A stretch of DNA of 64,000 nucleotides. Origin: Aquarana catesbeiana. Its lineage: Eukaryota; Chordata; Amphibia; Anura; Ranidae. This document shows, piece by piece, positions 30,907 to 40,799 of this stretch. Position numbers and translations under genes: made by a program. Position 1 is the stretch's first letter. Each line of letters begins with the position of its first letter. The stretch is from positions 435,033,077-435,097,076 of the forward strand of contig NC_133326.1 in NCBI RefSeq assembly GCF_042186555.1, read 5' to 3'. The notes below the pieces were generated by a model that did not search any database, was not told where the DNA came from, and was given only the letters and a program-made list of their open reading frames with translations.

Positions 30907-31744
30907 AGGTGAGGGAGGCACGGGTGGGACTGCAAAGCTCGGAGGCAAACGTACAGGAGGCTTCCGCAAGCGCTCCTTAAAAGAAAGTCTTTCTTTGAGT
31001 CTGGAGTCAATGAGGATGGCAAACGAGATCAAGCTCTCCAGCTCACTGGGTATATCTCGGGCTGCTATCTCATCCTTGATGGAATCTGAGAGACCATGAG
31101 AAAACAGTCACGAGAGCCTCATTGTTCCAAGCAACCTCTGCTGCCAGAGTACAGAACTCAATGGCGTGGTCGGCAACAGTTCTCGTACTCTGTTTGATGG
31201 ACATGAGGCACTTGGCAGCAGAAGCGGAGTGTACGGAAACGTCAAATACCCTTTTAAAGGAGGCCACAAACTCAGGGTAATTCAAGACAACAGGTTTTTG
31301 CATCTCCGATCGAGGGTTAACCCAGGCCAAGGCTCTCTCAGAAAGCAAAGATATCACGAACCCTACTTTGCTTCTGTCTGTGGGAAACGCCTGAGGCAGC
31401 ATCTCGAAGTATATCTTAACTTGGTTGAGAAACCCTCTGCATTGAACTGGATTGCCCCCAAATCGCTGGGGAAGCGGGGTGGAACCAGACATACCTCTTA
31501 AAGAGGTAATACTCAAGGCGGGTGCCTCCACAGAGACTGGTGCAGCAGCAGGGACGGCCTGCAACCCAGGTTGTACCAGAGCAGCCACAGTGGGGGATTC
31601 CAGGTGAGCCATGCGACTCAGTTGCTTTTGTAACGCCATGGCAAACTGATCCATGCGGTGATCTTGCTCATCTAATCTGGAAAAAATATTACCAACAAGT
31701 GGACTGACTGTATCTTCTGAATTCAGAATACTGTCAGAAACCAT
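30907..31744 (-). pseudogene. Gypsy-A gag, N-terminal and capsid region
   Basis: The frame 31744-31070 begins MVSDSILNSEDTVSPLVGN, with coiled-coil-like DEQDHRMDQFAMALQKQL, then LPQRFGGNPVQCRGFLNQV (the start of the retrotransposon capsid domain), DRSKVGFVISLLSERALAW and YPEFVASFKRVFDV. A frameshift near 31080 leads into IPSELESLISFAILIDSRLKER, then a proline-rich stretch where CR1-A sits. This is the classic Sushi/PEG10-type gag. The start codon lies within the last bases of the 5' LTR. Confidence 0.8.
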
Positions 31745-31942
31745 GAACCAGACCGAGACAGAAGTACAGTAAAATCACACTTCTTTATTAATAAAAAATA
31801 AAAAGGTAAATAGAGTAAGTGTAGTCCAAGCATAGCCAGAGTCTAGTAACCGGATCGGGTAGTCAGCCAAGCCAGAGTTCAGGGATCCAAGTAGAGGAAC
31901 AGCAAGCAGGATAAGGAGCCAGAAGGGATGTCAGCAAAGCCA
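31732..31942 (-). repeat. Gypsy-A 5' LTR
   Basis: It matches 1678-1923 without the extra tandem unit of about 36 bp. Plus-strand ends are TGTCAGAAACC and AGCAAAGCCA. It directly adjoins gag, leaving no room for an ordinary tRNA primer-binding site; Tf1/Sushi elements prime themselves, which would fit. Confidence 0.75.
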
Positions 31943-33055
31943 GTCTTTAAACAGCAATGCAGGAGATGGTTTCTTGTGATGTGACCAAGGCGAAGGCAGG
32001 AATTAAGTGAGCTGGAGATCTTTAAGTAGGCGGGACTGACGAGCAGATCCACAAGAGCTGGTTAACTGTAGAGAGAGATGAGAGCCCCTGATGAAAACAC
32101 GTGACCTGTGTCGAACATGCTTAGTGGAAGGGCCAGGATGGAGAACGGAGCCTTTCACTCCACTGAGATGCGATGCACAGCTTTTCCCTCCTGACAGGCA
32201 AACTTTGAGGCAAACTTTGGAGACTGTTATCAGATTGGTGCACTCACGCACCTTGCAAATGTGAGTACCCTAATGTAGGGAGCTTTTATACTAATAAATA
32301 TTTATAAACGATATCACACTATCCAGTTTTTCTTTTCCTTTATTCCTAACTGTGGAGTTGCTGCTGAAAACTGTGTATCTGGATTCCATCACTGAGCCGT
32401 GGGATGGCTCATAAGCGTGTTTAGACTCAGTCTCACAGCTGAGTCGCACGCTCTGAGGTGAGCGGCTGTCCCCGGGGGGTCACTGGGTGGCACTTGAGCA
32501 TGGAATTCGGAGCACTAAGATTAATGCACGCACGTTGGATTTTTTATGAACTGTTTTTATGGACTTTATGTGCATTTCTTATATATATTGGACTTTAATA
32601 ATCACGTACCACATCTTGGATTTGATATTTAAACTCATTGTGTGGCACTTGGCACTTTGTTGTATTTTGCACTTATCACTGTGATATATTTATTTATATA
32701 TATTTTTTTTTTCACGGTAAATTTCAGACTATATACCTGTAAATTATTTTTTTCATCCATTATATATACAGGTAGTAGTTCAGTAATCGCTACTCTCATT
32801 CTAATGGTATATATCTAGTATATTATTTACACATTGCACTTTAAAATCACTTGTTTTTTATATATATCCTTTGTGCCTTGCTGTGGCTGGATAAGCCGCT
32901 TATGCAATATTTTCAGTATACCTCATATGCATTAATAATCTCCAGATTGATATTTTCACCTTCTTTTGTATACATTGTATTGCACGGCATATGAAACGTG
33001 TTCTGCGTGGGCAGCTAGGTGATTTCCACATTTGAGGCAATATACCATTGTGGCT
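31943..33055 (+). mobile_element. PLE-D: candidate Penelope-like terminal-repeat remnant
   Basis: It is 1.1 kb of non-coding sequence with a hammerhead motif at 32082-32134 and the low-complexity, TTGGCACTTTGTTG-like words also found in PLE-A arms. It lies between the Gypsy-A 5' LTR and the 3' end of L1-A. No protein is readable. The boundaries are inferred from the neighbours. Confidence 0.45.
32082..32134 (+). ncRNA. Hammerhead-like motif (PLE-D)
   Basis: The core CTGATGA is exact; stem II is ACAC / GTGT around GTGACCT. The GAAA box reads GAAC, followed by ATGCTTA and GGGC, which can pair with GCCC upstream as stem I. One key core base differs. Confidence 0.5.
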
Positions 33056-33697
33056 CACAAAATCCCCTTTTATCTATCTAGGTCTAAATCTAGACCTATA
33101 CCCTCCACAGCATAGAATTATTGTTGCTAATGTTCTAATAGCCGCAAGACTCACCATTACTAAACTAGAAATGGTAATCTACCTTAGCCCCTAACCTATC
33201 AGATGTTATTTTGAGACTTAACACTCAGGCTCACTATGAAATAATGTTAGCGCACAAAAAGGGCTCCACAGCTAAATTCCTTAAAAGCTGGAATGAATGG
33301 ATCTTACATCCTAGGGCTTCAAATTTTCTGAAAAATTCTAAGAACTATTAAATTTGTCCCTGAACCATTATCGTCTCCAAAGTATTCTGATTATTAAGGT
33401 AACTTCCAACCATCTCACTTTTCTTCCTTTTCTTCCCTTCCTTCCTCTTCCTTTTAATACATTAAGCTAGAATCCCTTGTTTACGGAGAGATCCCTTTGG
33501 GGTAAACAGGGATTATATAAATATTTAAACTCCTTAAGAGTTTCTAGTTTGATTATAGTATTGTATAGTAACTTACTTCAAGCAATTCTTTAATCTGCAA
33601 TCCTATTTAGGCATTTCTGTGACAACTCTGTTTCAATATGTAACTGGAATATTCTTGTTTTACTTTTGAAAATTCAATTAAAAAAAAAAAAAAAAAA
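33056..33697 (+). pseudogene. L1-A: ORF2 C-terminus, 3' UTR and poly(A)
   Basis: The plus strand reads LNLDLYPPQHRIIVAN and LIAARLTITK, which aligns with the end of the L1-B ORF (HNMRLIHTICVAVHWLIAYH). Stops and frameshifts follow, then KKGSTAKFLKSWNEWILHP. The 3' UTR has a TC-rich patch (33419-33455) and ends in AATTC followed by a poly(A) run (33678-33696). It is most likely the downstream half of L1-A split by Gypsy-A. Confidence 0.7.
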
Positions 33698-34194
33698 TTA
33701 AGTGCATTTACATAGGTGTGAATAAAGCCTAAACAATAATAAAAAAAAAAAAATAGACTTGGGAAACTTAACATTAACCACTTCAGCCCCGGAGGATTTG
33801 GGTGCTCAACTACTAGAGCACTTTGTACAATTTGGCACTGCGCTGCTTTAACTGGTAATTGCACGGTCATGCAATGCTGTACACAAGTGAAATTTGCGTC
33901 CTTTTTTTCCCCCACAAATAGAGCTTTCTTTTGATGGTATTTGATTGCCTCCGCAATTTTTATTTTTTGTGATATAAATGGAAACATTTCGAAAATTTGA
34001 AAATAAAATGATACTTTCTACTTTTTGTTATAAAAAAAAAAAATAAACTCAATTTTAGTCACACATTTAGGCCAAAATGTATTCAGCCACATGTCTTTGG
34101 TAAAAAAATGTCAATAAGCGTATACTTAGTGGTTATGACTATCTATCTAATTTCTTGAGGTGCTAAAATGGCAGGGCAGTACAAACCCCCCCCC

Positions 34195-36010
34195 CCCCCC
34201 CCAATGACCCCATTTTGGAAAGTAGACACACCAAGGAAATTGCTGAGAGGCATGTTGAGCCCATTGAATATTTTATTTTTTTGTCACAAGTGATTGGAAA
34301 ATGAAAAAAGAAAAAAAAAATGACACAAAGTTGTCACTAAATGATATATTGCACACACATGCCATGGTTATATGTGGAATTACACCCCAAAATACATTCT
34401 GCTGCTTCTCCTGAGTATGGGGATACCTCATGTGTGAGACTTTTTGGGAGACTAGCCGCGTACAGGACCCCGAAAACCAATCACCGCCTTCAGGATCGCT
34501 TATGCTGCGTACACACGATTAGATTTTCCAACAACAAATGTTCGATGGGAGCTTGTTGTCGGAAATTCGTGTGTAGGCTCCATCGTACATTTTCCGGCGT
34601 AATTTCTGACAAAATTTGAGATCTGGATCTCAAATTTTCCAACAACAAAATCCGTTCTCGTAAATTCCGATCGTGTGTACACAATTCCGATGCACAAATT
34701 TCCACGCATGCTCTGAATCAAGAACGAGGCGGAAGCGCTTGTTCTGGTAAAACTAGCGTTTGTAATGGAAATAGCACATTCGTCATGCTGCAAATTTTAA
34801 AATCTGTTAATGCAGCGCATTCTCTTCTTCTTTATAATGCTAGAATAATGAAGTTGTTTTGCTGTTGATATTCACACAGAGTTCTGACAACCTGATTTCT
34901 TTATTATTTCTCGTGATCTCATGAATAATTCTTGTTTTGTTTTTTTCTCGTCAGATCTCCATAATAATGTTTAGAATTTTTGTCTATATATTTTTTATTT
35001 TTTGGAAAGTAGACACCCCAAGCTATTTGCTGATAGGCATGTTGAGTCCATGGAATATTTTATATTTGGCACAAGTTGCGGGAAAATGAAAAATTTTTTT
35101 TTTTCCACAAAGTTTTTGCTAAATGATATATTGCTCAAACATGGCATAGTTATATGTGAATTTATACACCAAAATGCATTCTGCTGCTTCTCCTGAGTAC
35201 AGGGATACCACATGTGTGGAACTTTTTGGCAGTCTAACCGCGTACAGGACCCCGAAAACTACCAAAAAATCACCGCCTTCAGACTTTCTAAGGGTGTACA
35301 TTTTTGATTTCACTCCTCACTGCCTATCACAGTTTTGGAGGCCATGAAATGCCCAGATAGCCCAGATAGCACAAACCCCCCCAAATGACCCCATTTTGGA
35401 AAGTAGACACTCCAAGCTATCGGCTGAGAGGCATGTTGAGTATTTTGCAGATCTCACTTTTTCTCACAGTTTTAAAAACTGAAAAAAGAAAAAAAATAAG
35501 TTTTTCTTTTCTGTCTTCATTTTCAAAAATAAATGAGATCTGCACAATACTCAACATGCCTTTCATCAAATAGCTTGGGATGTCTACTTTCCAAAATGGG
35601 GTCATTCGGGGGGGGGGGGGGGGGGGGGAGTTGTGCTATCTTGGCATTTTATGGCCTTCAAAACTGTGATAGGTAGTGAGGAGTGAAATAAAAAATTTAC
35701 ACCCTTAGAAATCCTGAAGGCGGTGATTGGTTTTCGGGGTCCTGTACATGGCTAGGCTCCCAAAAAGTCTCACACATGAGGTATCCCCGTACTCAGGAGA
35801 AGCAGCAGAATGCATTTTGGGGTGTAATTCCACATATAACCATGCCATGTTTGAACAATATATCATTTAGTGACAACTTTGTGCAAAAAAAAAAAAAAAA
35901 ATAATAATTGCCCGAAACTTGTGACAAAATATAAAATATTCCATGGACTCAACATGCCTATCAGCAAATAGCTTGGGGTGTCTACTTTCCAAAATGGGGT
36001 AATTTAGGGG
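34195..36010. repeat. Inverted satellite-like monomers inside pB-A
   Basis: Monomers of roughly 380 bp share AATGACCCCATTTTGGAAAG, TAGACACCCCAAGCTATTTG, CTAAATGATATATTGCTCAA, CTGCTGCTTCTCCTGAGTA and GACCCCGAAAACCA. Those at 34195-35480 run forward and those at 35500-36010 run reversed, meeting in a large palindrome centred near 35490. The same words and geometry recur in pB-B (48285-49700, centre near 48790). Poly-C/G runs (34187-34202, 35608-35628, 36139-36158) and A runs punctuate the units. There is no coding function. Confidence 0.85.
34503..34985. mobile_element. Harbinger terminal fragment in pB-A
   Basis: It starts TGCTGCGTACACACGATTAG after TTA and is the reverse complement of the last 480 bp or so of Harb-A (shared words: CCACGCATGCTC, TTCTTCTTTATAATG). 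The other end is missing, and piggyBac sequence resumes at about 34993 (TTTTGGAAAGTAGACACC). Confidence 0.75.
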
Positions 36011-37682
36011 GGTTGTGGGTCTGCTACACACACCTTGTTTTTGTTGTTAATGTATGTAATGCATTACTGTTAAAAATATACATCATTTTCAGCACCATGA
36101 ATGAATGATAGCACAACCCCCTGCTAAAGGGGTCATTTTGGGGGGGGGGGGGGGGGGGTTTGAATTGTCCTGGCATTTTATGCACAACATTTAGAAGCTT
36201 ATGTCACACATCACCCACTCTTCTAACCACTTGAAGACAAAGCCCATTCTGACACTTTTTGTTTAATTGAAAACATTTTTTTTTTTGCAAGAAAATTACT
36301 TTGAACCCCCAAACATCATATATTTTTTTTAAAGCAAAGGCCCTACAGATTAAAATAGTGGGTGTTACAATTTTTTTTCACACAGTAGTTGCGCAGCGAT
36401 TTTTCAAACGCAATTTGTTTGGAAAAAACACACTTTTTTTTAATTTTAATGCACTAAAACATACTATATTGCCCAAATGTTTGATGGAATAAAAAAGATG
36501 ATCTTATGCCGAGTACATGGGTACAAAACACGACATGCTTTAAAATTGCACACGAACGTGCAGCGGCGACTAACTACATACATTTTAAAAAGCCTTTAAA
36601 AGCCTTTACAGGTTACCATTTTAGATTTACAGAGGAGGTCTACTGCTAAAATTACTGCCCTCGACCTGACCTTCCTGGTGATACCTCACATCATATGCTC
36701 TTTACATATGACACTAGACCGGCGCTTGCATTCGCCTTTGCACGTGAGCACGGGGGGGACAGAGGTGCTTTTTTTAAATTATTATTTATGTAGCTTTTTT
36801 TATTATATTTTTAAACTGTTCCTTTCATTTTTTTTATCATTTTTTGTTGTTATCTCAGGGAATGTAAATATCCCCTGTGATAGCAATAGGTAATGACAGG
36901 CACTCTTTTTTGAAAAAATTGGGTTCTATTAGACCCTAGATCTCTCCTCTGCCCTCAAAGTATCTGACCACACCAAGGTTGGTGTGATAAAATGCTTTGC
37001 CAATTTCCCAATGGCGCCATTTATATCCGGCGAAACCTAAGTCATGAAATGCTTGTAGTTTCCGGTTTCTTAGGCCCTAGAGATGATTGGAGCCGTTCTG
37101 GTCTCTGATCAGCTCTATGGTCAGCTGGCTGAACCACTGGCTGCATTCTCGGGTTCCCTGTTGGGACAGGAGAGCCTGAGAAAAACATGGAAGACGGTGG
37201 GGGGGGGTACATTCCCTCCCACTGCTTATAAAAGCAGTCTAGAGGCTAATTAGCTGCTAGGATTGCTTTTACATGAAAGCCGCTAGCTGAAAAGAATGAT
37301 ACACAGATGATACTTAAATCTGCAGGCAATATTCTGGTATAACCACTCAAAGTCCAGCAACATACCAGTACGTTGCTGGTCCTTGTTGGGCATACATTGT
37401 AATGTTCTTTTTTTCATGCAGCCTGTAGGCTGCATGAAAAAAAGATTGATCAGTGGGTATGCCCACCATTAGAATACCGCCCTTCATCCACCCACTTCTA
37501 ATGATGGGCATACATGCATCATTTTTTTTTTTAACTGTGGTGGTGAAATCACCTCCTACAGCACTGGAGTCACGACTTTACGTATCGTGGGAGCAAACAC
37601 TGTTGCTGTCAAGATAAATAAACCCGTGCTGCAGCTGAATGGCGTACCTGCTAGCAAATGATGGGTAACAATAAAGCAAACA
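36011..37682. other. pB-A non-coding interior
   Basis: It contains the internal terminus TAACCACTTGAAGAC (36223) followed by a stretch also found reversed in pB-B at 46900-48208 (for example ATGGCGCCATTTATATCCGGCG, TGATCAGCTCTATGGTCAGC). A perfect 17-bp-arm hairpin lies at 37407-37444 (CATGCAGCC-TGTA-GGCTGCATG core). I see no gene. Confidence 0.7.
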
Positions 37683-38899
37683 TTACAGTATAACATACCA
37701 TACCTGCAAAGTAAATACAATAAAACATAGTAAAAATAAAACGGAGAGAGAACGATAGATAACTCTCTCTTCCCTCGTAAACCATAAAACTATATGTATA
37801 GCCTGTGGCCCTGTCACAGAGGTTATACATCTTAAAACATATCTGGCACGCTTGCTGGGAAGATACTGTTTGAATGACAAGCAGCCAGAAAACATAATCA
37901 GGGACTCATCAACGCAGACAACTTGAAGGGGAGTAAACAAGGCTGCAAAACGTTGGTTGAAATGAATTACGAGAGGCCGAATTTTGAAGAGCCGATCAAA
38001 TTCAGGGTCACCCCAAGGACGACAGAGTTCATTATCATTGAAATGCATGAACCGCAAGATCTGCTTGTATCGTGTCCTGGTCATGGAGGCAGAGAACAAG
38101 GCCATATGGTGAATTGGGTCAGTGGACCAATATGACCGCAACTCACTCTTTTTAGTTATGCCCATGAGGAGGGATAGGCCCAGGAAGGTCTTAAATTCTG
38201 AAACCGTAATTGGTTTCCAATCTCTGGCAAGGGTCAGCTGGGGATTAGCGGCGATGAATTGACCAGCATATAAATTGCTTTGGTCCACAATAGATCTATA
38301 AAGATCTTCGGCGAATAAAAAGCAAGTGACTTAAAATCAACTGTTTCCACCTAAATTCTGGGTTGGCCAGTGAATGGGGGAAGTACGGGTGCTGCAGAAG
38401 TGGTGGGCTCCCAATTAGGATTGGCGAATGCAGCAGGAAGGGAACTATGGGCTCGTGTTTGTCTTCTTCTTGGTGGCAGCGGGACACTACTCGTGCTTGC
38501 CACCTCGCCAGCTTGAACTGCACTTTTGAGACTCACCATGTCACCAAGTGATGCTGCAGTGCTGGATGTACTACCAGGATGTGCTAGGCTGCTGTGGCTG
38601 GCCAGTTCACCTGAAGGATGAGCGGCGATAGTACTGGCTCTCTGCTCCATACGAGAGCCCTGTGGTTCTTGCACCTCAACGACAGCAGAACGTCTGGTAC
38701 GCCTGACCTTGGCAGGGACGGGGACCACAACTCTGTCGTTAGAGCTATCTGTCAGGGTGCCGCTGCTGTCTACAGGTTCGTATTCTGAGCCTGAATCTGA
38801 CAGATGATTGACTTCCTCTTTGCGCACCCGATGTACCATAACGTCAATTTGCCTGCCCGTGCCATTCTGCCGCAGTAAAAAACTGCGGCAGAATGGCAA
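37683..38899 (-). pseudogene. pB-A piggyBac transposase, N-terminal third
   Basis: The first exon-like frame (38899-38351; the likely native start is MVHRVRKEEVNHLSDSGSEY near 38840) holds an acidic, low-complexity N-terminus (DSGSEYEPVDSSGTLTDSS) and a proline-rich run (LPPRRRQTRAHS, NPNWEPTTSA). After a frameshift, 38288-37683 gives DRDWKP-like ARDWKPITVSEFKTFLGLSL, GITKKSELRSYW, RTRYKQILRFMHFNDN and CVDESLIMFSGCLSFKQYLP, containing the first catalytic Asp of the DDD triad. A second frameshift follows, and the rest of the catalytic core and the C-terminal cysteine domain are missing. An intact protein of this family is about 550-600 aa. Confidence 0.85.
38861..38897. repeat. Perfect 16-bp palindrome with AAAAA loop
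   Basis: GCCATTCTGCCGCAGT, AAAAA, ACTGCGGCAGAATGGC. The left arm is native piggyBac 5' sequence (the reverse complement occurs at 44674). The right arm appears newly copied, at the broken pB-A/Harb-B junction. Confidence 0.95.
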
Positions 38900-38904
38900 T
38901 AAAA

Positions 38905-39424
38905 CTGCGGCGACTGGTCGGAAATCTGTTGATGATATCCTGTTCGTCAGTCCTGCCTACTTAAGCTGTTCAGCCCAGTGGATCTCTGCCTTCGCCTTGG
39001 TCAACACCACAGACTGGGTACATACACATCCTTTGCTGCTGCTCCTGATTTCATGGAAGCCTGGACCCTATTAAGCTCCTTCCTATATGTGCTTCTCAAG
39101 CTACCAATTTTCTTATCCACAAACTCGATGTCTGCATCGGGGACCTGCGTCTTCACAAATTGCAGCAGTTTCTCCAGCGATGCCTTCCTAGCTGGTCTAT
39201 TTCTATAAGGGGTTTTTAACCTCCCACAAATTTCTCATATCCCTGTATCTGTCTATGAACTGGCCCATGAATTCAGGGTCTTTAAATTGTTTCATATTTG
39301 CTGCAAGACAAAACACAAGACAAAAACACTAATATCAGGCTAAACTCTCCTAATCTTATCTCAATATAGGCCTCAATCTCAAATCAATATAGGCTGCTGA
39401 TGTCCCAAGTTAAAATGTTACCTT
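38905..39424 (-). pseudogene. Harb-B MADF-domain gene (5' part)
   Basis: A 5' UTR intron acceptor (CTTGCAG) precedes ATG 39295. The frame reads MKQFKDPEFMGQFIDRYRD and NLWEVKNPLY; after a one-base frameshift near 39215 it continues as RPARKASLEKLLQFVKTQVP, KKIGSLRSTYRKELNRVQAS and SGAAAKDVYVPSLW. These are the MADF (Myb/SANT-like, Adf-1 type) residues W, the LxxxY and the terminal YVPxLW. The 3' exon is missing beyond pB-A. MADF proteins bind DNA; here the gene probably helps transposition or regulation. Confidence 0.75.
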
Positions 39425-39603
39425 TGTTAGAACGTTCGGCGCTTCCGGTCCTCCTTCCTTCGCACACAGAATGTAGGTACGACACACGCGTGTTAGCTTT
39501 ATATACACTGTGCATGCGTGAAACTCCGCCCGCATCGCCCGCCCATGACATTCTTTCTAGAATATTCCCTGTCCCTTCTCTTTCATCGCAGTGGGATAGG
39601 AAC
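39296..39603. promoter_or_regulatory. Divergent promoter interval, Harb-B MADF/Myb genes
   Basis: 308 bp separates the two divergent start codons. It includes a MADF 5' UTR donor (reverse complement of TTACCTTTG at 39419-39427) and the strings CTTTATATACACTGTGCATGCG, which could be a TATA box for the Myb-like gene. Harb-A has the equivalent interval at 58203-58492, with TGTGTATAAAGCG. Promoter function is inferred from position only. Confidence 0.4.
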
Positions 39604-40648
39604 ATGGCGGAGACACAGCAGGTGCGTAATAGCAGTAACGAGGTGGAAAGCCCAGAGCCAGAAACATCACGATCCTGCAGGAGATTTAACGCCTCAAATA
39701 TGGCCTTTGTGGAGATGGTGGAGATGGTGGACATCTTGAAGAGGGCCGACTATGATGGGAAGTATGGACCTTACCTAAACCCAAATGTGAGAAAGGCCAA
39801 GATCATGTCTAAAATAGTGAGAAGTCTGCAGAGGAATTTTGGGGTATGGCGATCCAAGGAGCAATTGAGGAAACGCTGGTCAGACCTGAAATTGAGGGAG
39901 CAGGATCAGTACAGAAGGATCAAGAAACTGCTTCTAAAAAGTAAGTAGTTGTCATGTGTCCCTATTATTATTATTATTATTACTACTTGCATGCTGCTCC
40001 ATGTGCTTTTCTTTACTGTTGTACAGTTTTAAATGGCTACTTTCATGTTCGTGGGCATAGTAATTGGTCGCAGTAAACATTGTTCGTTTGCCAACTAAAT
40101 ACAATGTTTTTGGCAGATACAGGGTTAACTACATTTGGTCATGTTAATTTGTATTAAAAGAAGTTTAGGACATTGTTGTTTAGATGTGTTTGAAACTAGA
40201 ATGAATTGCAAACTTGATTCAGTGTAATGTAAGTAGAGGACACTCAGCAGCTGTTTACACATCTGGACTCAGGAGCACTAGTGTGGAACACCAGAACAAA
40301 CTTTTTAGGGTGTCCCACACAGGTACTCTAGTGTATACTTGGGGTGTCTCCATGTGTGAAACTTGTCCAAAAAAGGTAAGGGGAAAAAAATAATGTCTTC
40401 AGCTTGGAACTCTGCCAAAACAAACAATTGTACCCCACTTCCAAGCAATGTTTCATATTCCTACTTCTGGCCTCAAATATCGGTGTGCTAAGTATACCTT
40501 TTGTTTCATTCTCATAGGGGAGAAAAGACTCGGGACATCTGAGGACACCAGGAACCCCCCACCTCCTGAAGAAGGGGAGCAGAGGACACTACAACCTCAG
40601 GATGTGGACGGAGGAGAGGTGGATGACATGGTTGAAATTGTCACCACA
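39604..40648 (+). pseudogene. Harb-B Myb/SANT-like gene, exons 1 and 2 (interrupted)
   Basis: Exon 1 (39604-39940) encodes MAETQQVRNSSNEVESPEPE, then a trihelix/Myb-type DNA-binding domain: NMAFVEMVEMVDILKRADYD, YGPYLNPNVRKAKIMSKIV, WRSKEQLRKRWSDLKLREQD. A consensus donor (AAAAAGTAAGT) and an acceptor at 40517 (TCATAG) join it in frame to exon 2 (GEKRLGTSEDTRNPPPPEEG...VDDMVEIVTT). L1-C interrupts exon 2 eleven or so bases before its end. Exon 3 follows at 60846. This is the usual second gene of Harbinger elements, thought to carry the transposase to the nucleus and to the DNA ends. The reading frame itself is intact. Confidence 0.85.
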
Positions 40649-40799
40649 GGGCGCATACGTGAGGCTCAACATGGAAGACATGTTCCACTAGAGCTCCGTA
40701 CTCTCCGCTGCATCATCGGGACTCTGACGCGCACCTGAGTCGCCCTATAACCCCACGGTAACGGCTATCGCCTCTCGGTACACCATAGCTCCTCCCGGG

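Larger units (their letters stand above)
1678..31942 (-). mobile_element. Gypsy-A: Ty3/Gypsy chromovirus-like retrotransposon, split by nested insertions
   Basis: The gene order on the minus strand is LTR (31732-31942), gag (31744 downward, resuming at 29908-29956), RT and RNase H (11214 to 10041), RNase H end and integrase (3480 to 1950), LTR (1678-1923). The pieces belong together for two reasons. The RNase H reading FLSEAK is split exactly at the PLE-A target-site duplication. The gag reading resumes on both sides of the CR1 insertion and up to the Gypsy-B LTR. A chromodomain-like C-terminus and a Sushi-type gag suggest a vertebrate chromovirus (Sushi/Tf1 group). The gag zinc-knuckle and protease segment, expected between 11.2 and 12.5 kb, is not found. 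No 5-bp flanking duplication is visible (left flank ACACC, right flank GTCTT). Confidence 0.8.
33774..38877 (-). mobile_element. pB-A: piggyBac element, minus strand, 5' end lost
   Basis: The 3' end is TTAA followed by CCACTTCAGCCCCGG (33774-33792), the piggyBac target and start. The interior holds inverted satellite-like monomers (34195-36010), a second internal TAACCACTTGAAGAC terminus (36223), non-coding sequence (36240-37680), then a transposase gene (37683-38899). The 5' end stops in sequence equivalent to pB-B 44670-44690 and abuts Harb-B. A Harbinger end fragment is inserted at 34503. Confidence 0.75.

Noticed and set aside
34187..34202. Poly-C and poly-G runs as possible quadruplex regulators
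   Set aside because: They occur at the same place in several monomers and vary in length; likely slippage or assembly noise.
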